A program made the position numbers and the translations under genes. Shown here in pieces: positions 62,987 to 64,000 of a stretch of DNA of 64,000 nt. How positions within the stretch are numbered: position 1 is the stretch's first letter; each line of letters starts with the position of its first letter. Source of the stretch: an uncultured Verrucomicrobiota bacterium (GTDB lineage Bacteria; Verrucomicrobiota; Verrucomicrobiia; Limisphaerales; UBA9464); NCBI GenBank assembly GCA_903907995.1, contig CAIVQH010000026.1, positions 62,001 to 126,000 of the forward strand, read 5' to 3'. The notes under the pieces were generated by a model. It was not told the DNA's origin and made no database searches. It worked only from the letters and a program-made list of their open reading frames with translations.

Positions 62987-64000
62987 ATGCTTCGAACGTC
63001 CCCTGCCCTCAGCTGTGTTTTGCTGGGCGGCCTTTTCCTCGCCGCCTTCGCCGGTTGCGTGACAGAGTCGCAGCCGCCCGCGCGCCGAATGATCGGCGAA
63101 TCGGTCGTCTGCATCGGCGAAGAGCCCGCGGCCCTGGCCTTCCGGCCGCTGGCTTCAGCTGCGCTCACGGTGCGGAGCACCTACCGACCCGGCACCGACA
63201 CAGTGGACTACGTCGCCGGTCGCGACTACTCGGTCGATTTCAAGAACGGCACGCTGCGCCGGCTGCCCGGTTCGCGCCTGCCCGATTTCCGCCAGAACAT
63301 GCTGTTCGGCCAGACGGAATTCGACCATTCGAAATTCCCCGGCTTCGGCAACAACGGCTTCTTCGCCTTCGTGGATTACACGTTCGCCGCGACCAACGCC
63401 TGGCCCGTGCCTGCGTCTCCCACGCCGCTGCTGCCCAAGTCGGCGGCCAAGCTGCGTGCCGGCGGTGAGTTCCGGCTGGTGGCCTTTGGCGACAGCATCA
63501 CAGCGGGCGGTGACGCGACCCAGCCGGCACTGATCTTCTGGAACCGCTGGGCGGACGCGTTGCGCGGCAAATATCCTCAAGCACGCATCACGGCCGTGAA
63601 TGGCGCGACCGGTGGCGACAGCACCGTGCAGGGGCTGGCGCGCCTGCAGGCCAAGGTGCTCCATCAGCATCCCGATCTGGTGCTGATCGGCTTCGGCATG
63701 AATGACCACAACAAGGGCGGCGTGCCGGTGCCGCAGTTTGCCGCCAACCTGAAGGAGCTGATCGGGCGCATCCGCACCACGACCGGAGCGGAAGTGGTGC
63801 TCTTCTCCGCGTTCCCGCCCAACCCGCGCTGGAAGTACGGCTCGCATCACATGGAAGATTACGCCGCCGCGACCGAGCAGGTCGCCCACGACACCGGCTG
63901 CGCCTACGCGGATGTGTTTCATCCATGGCAAACCTTCGCCTCGCGGAAGAAGCCCGAGGACCTCCTCGCCAACGACATCAACCATCCGAACGATTTTGGC
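62987..64000 (+). CDS. GDSL/SGNH hydrolase lipoprotein (cut by window end)
   Basis: At least 338 residues, with no stop before the window end. The signal peptide ends at a lipobox-like FAGC. An N-terminal beta region (VRSTYRPGTDTVDYVAGRDY) is followed by the SGNH domain: GDSITAGGD (block I, Ser nucleophile), NGATGGDST, IGFGMNDHN (block III) and DINHPND (block V, His). It is an exported esterase, probably acting on acylated polysaccharides. The C-terminus is missing from view. Confidence 0.85.
   Translation, partial: MLRTSPALSCVLLGGLFLAAFAGCVTESQPPARRMIGESVVCIGEEPAALAFRPLASAALTVRSTYRPGTDTVDYVAGRDYSVDFKNGTLRRLPGSRLPDFRQNMLFGQTEFDHSKFPGFGNNGFFAFVDYTFAATNAWPVPASPTPLLPKSAAKLRAGGEFRLVAFGDSITAGGDATQPALIFWNRWADALRGKYPQARITAVNGATGGDSTVQGLARLQAKVLHQHPDLVLIGFGMNDHNKGGVPVPQFAANLKELIGRIRTTTGAEVVLFSAFPPNPRWKYGSHHMEDYAAATEQVAHDTGCAYADVFHPWQTFASRKKPEDLLANDINHPNDFG

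Noticed and set aside
63155-63985. 276-residue minus-strand open frame
   Set aside because: Antisense to the GDSL lipoprotein, whose catalytic motifs lie in the plus frame; the minus frame has no recognisable domain.

Overview
The window is high-GC bacterial chromosome and reads as Verrucomicrobiota. The best markers are a large PVC-type cytochrome c/HEAT dehydrogenase (32460-35876), two TonB-dependent receptors with MNYTA-type N-termini, two sorbosone-dehydrogenase-like secreted enzymes and a very heavy load of interspersed palindromic repeats. I see no rRNA, tRNA or CRISPR array. The order within the phylum (Opitutae or Limisphaeria type) is a guess.

Region 1 (about 0.2-20.6 kb) is a catabolic and uptake island for an unidentified nitrogen compound, probably a heterocycle or cyclic amide. 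A plus-strand pair (NCS1 nucleobase permease, class III aminotransferase) faces a long minus-strand run (deaminase, FAD oxidase, creatininase-family amidohydrolase, CocE/NonD hydrolase, ABC ATPase, ABC permease, DUF3891, flavodoxin-like protein). Diverging from that run are a plus-strand amidase, a TonB receptor, two NMT1/THI5-like solute-binding proteins flanking a TrzN/8-oxoguanine-deaminase-like amidohydrolase, and a DUF2165 membrane protein. The parts form a route across both membranes plus deaminases, amidases, an oxidase and a transaminase. The substrate cannot be read from the sequence.

Region 2 (20.6-36.6 kb) holds two sorbosone-dehydrogenase-like enzymes, a MOSC protein, a low-GC AlbA_2/Schlafen gene that looks acquired, purB, an RlmD-like methyltransferase, DUF1801, small proteins (one interrupted by an in-frame amber codon), an SPFH protein with a C-terminal DNA-binding-like domain, and the large PVC cytochrome. 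Region 3 (36.6-51.9 kb) holds metF, an FtsX-like permease, a PKD metallopeptidase, duplicated tiny lipoproteins, a coiled-coil protein and two tandem TonB receptors that share a structured 5' leader and a terminator. Region 4 (51.9-64 kb) is mostly housekeeping: purA (with an attenuator-like leader), Uma2, uppS, a ferredoxin reductase, gcvT-gcvH, a YacP-like NYN protein, a LAB_N membrane protein, dapA-dapB-folK, and a GDSL lipoprotein cut by the window end.

The most unusual feature is the repeat content. A ~220-bp multi-hairpin element occurs twice with compensatory changes in its stems. REP-like hairpins occur in pairs. At least eight inverted-repeat elements have arms built from degenerate 6-9 base tandem units. 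Some of these sit in frame inside protein-coding genes.
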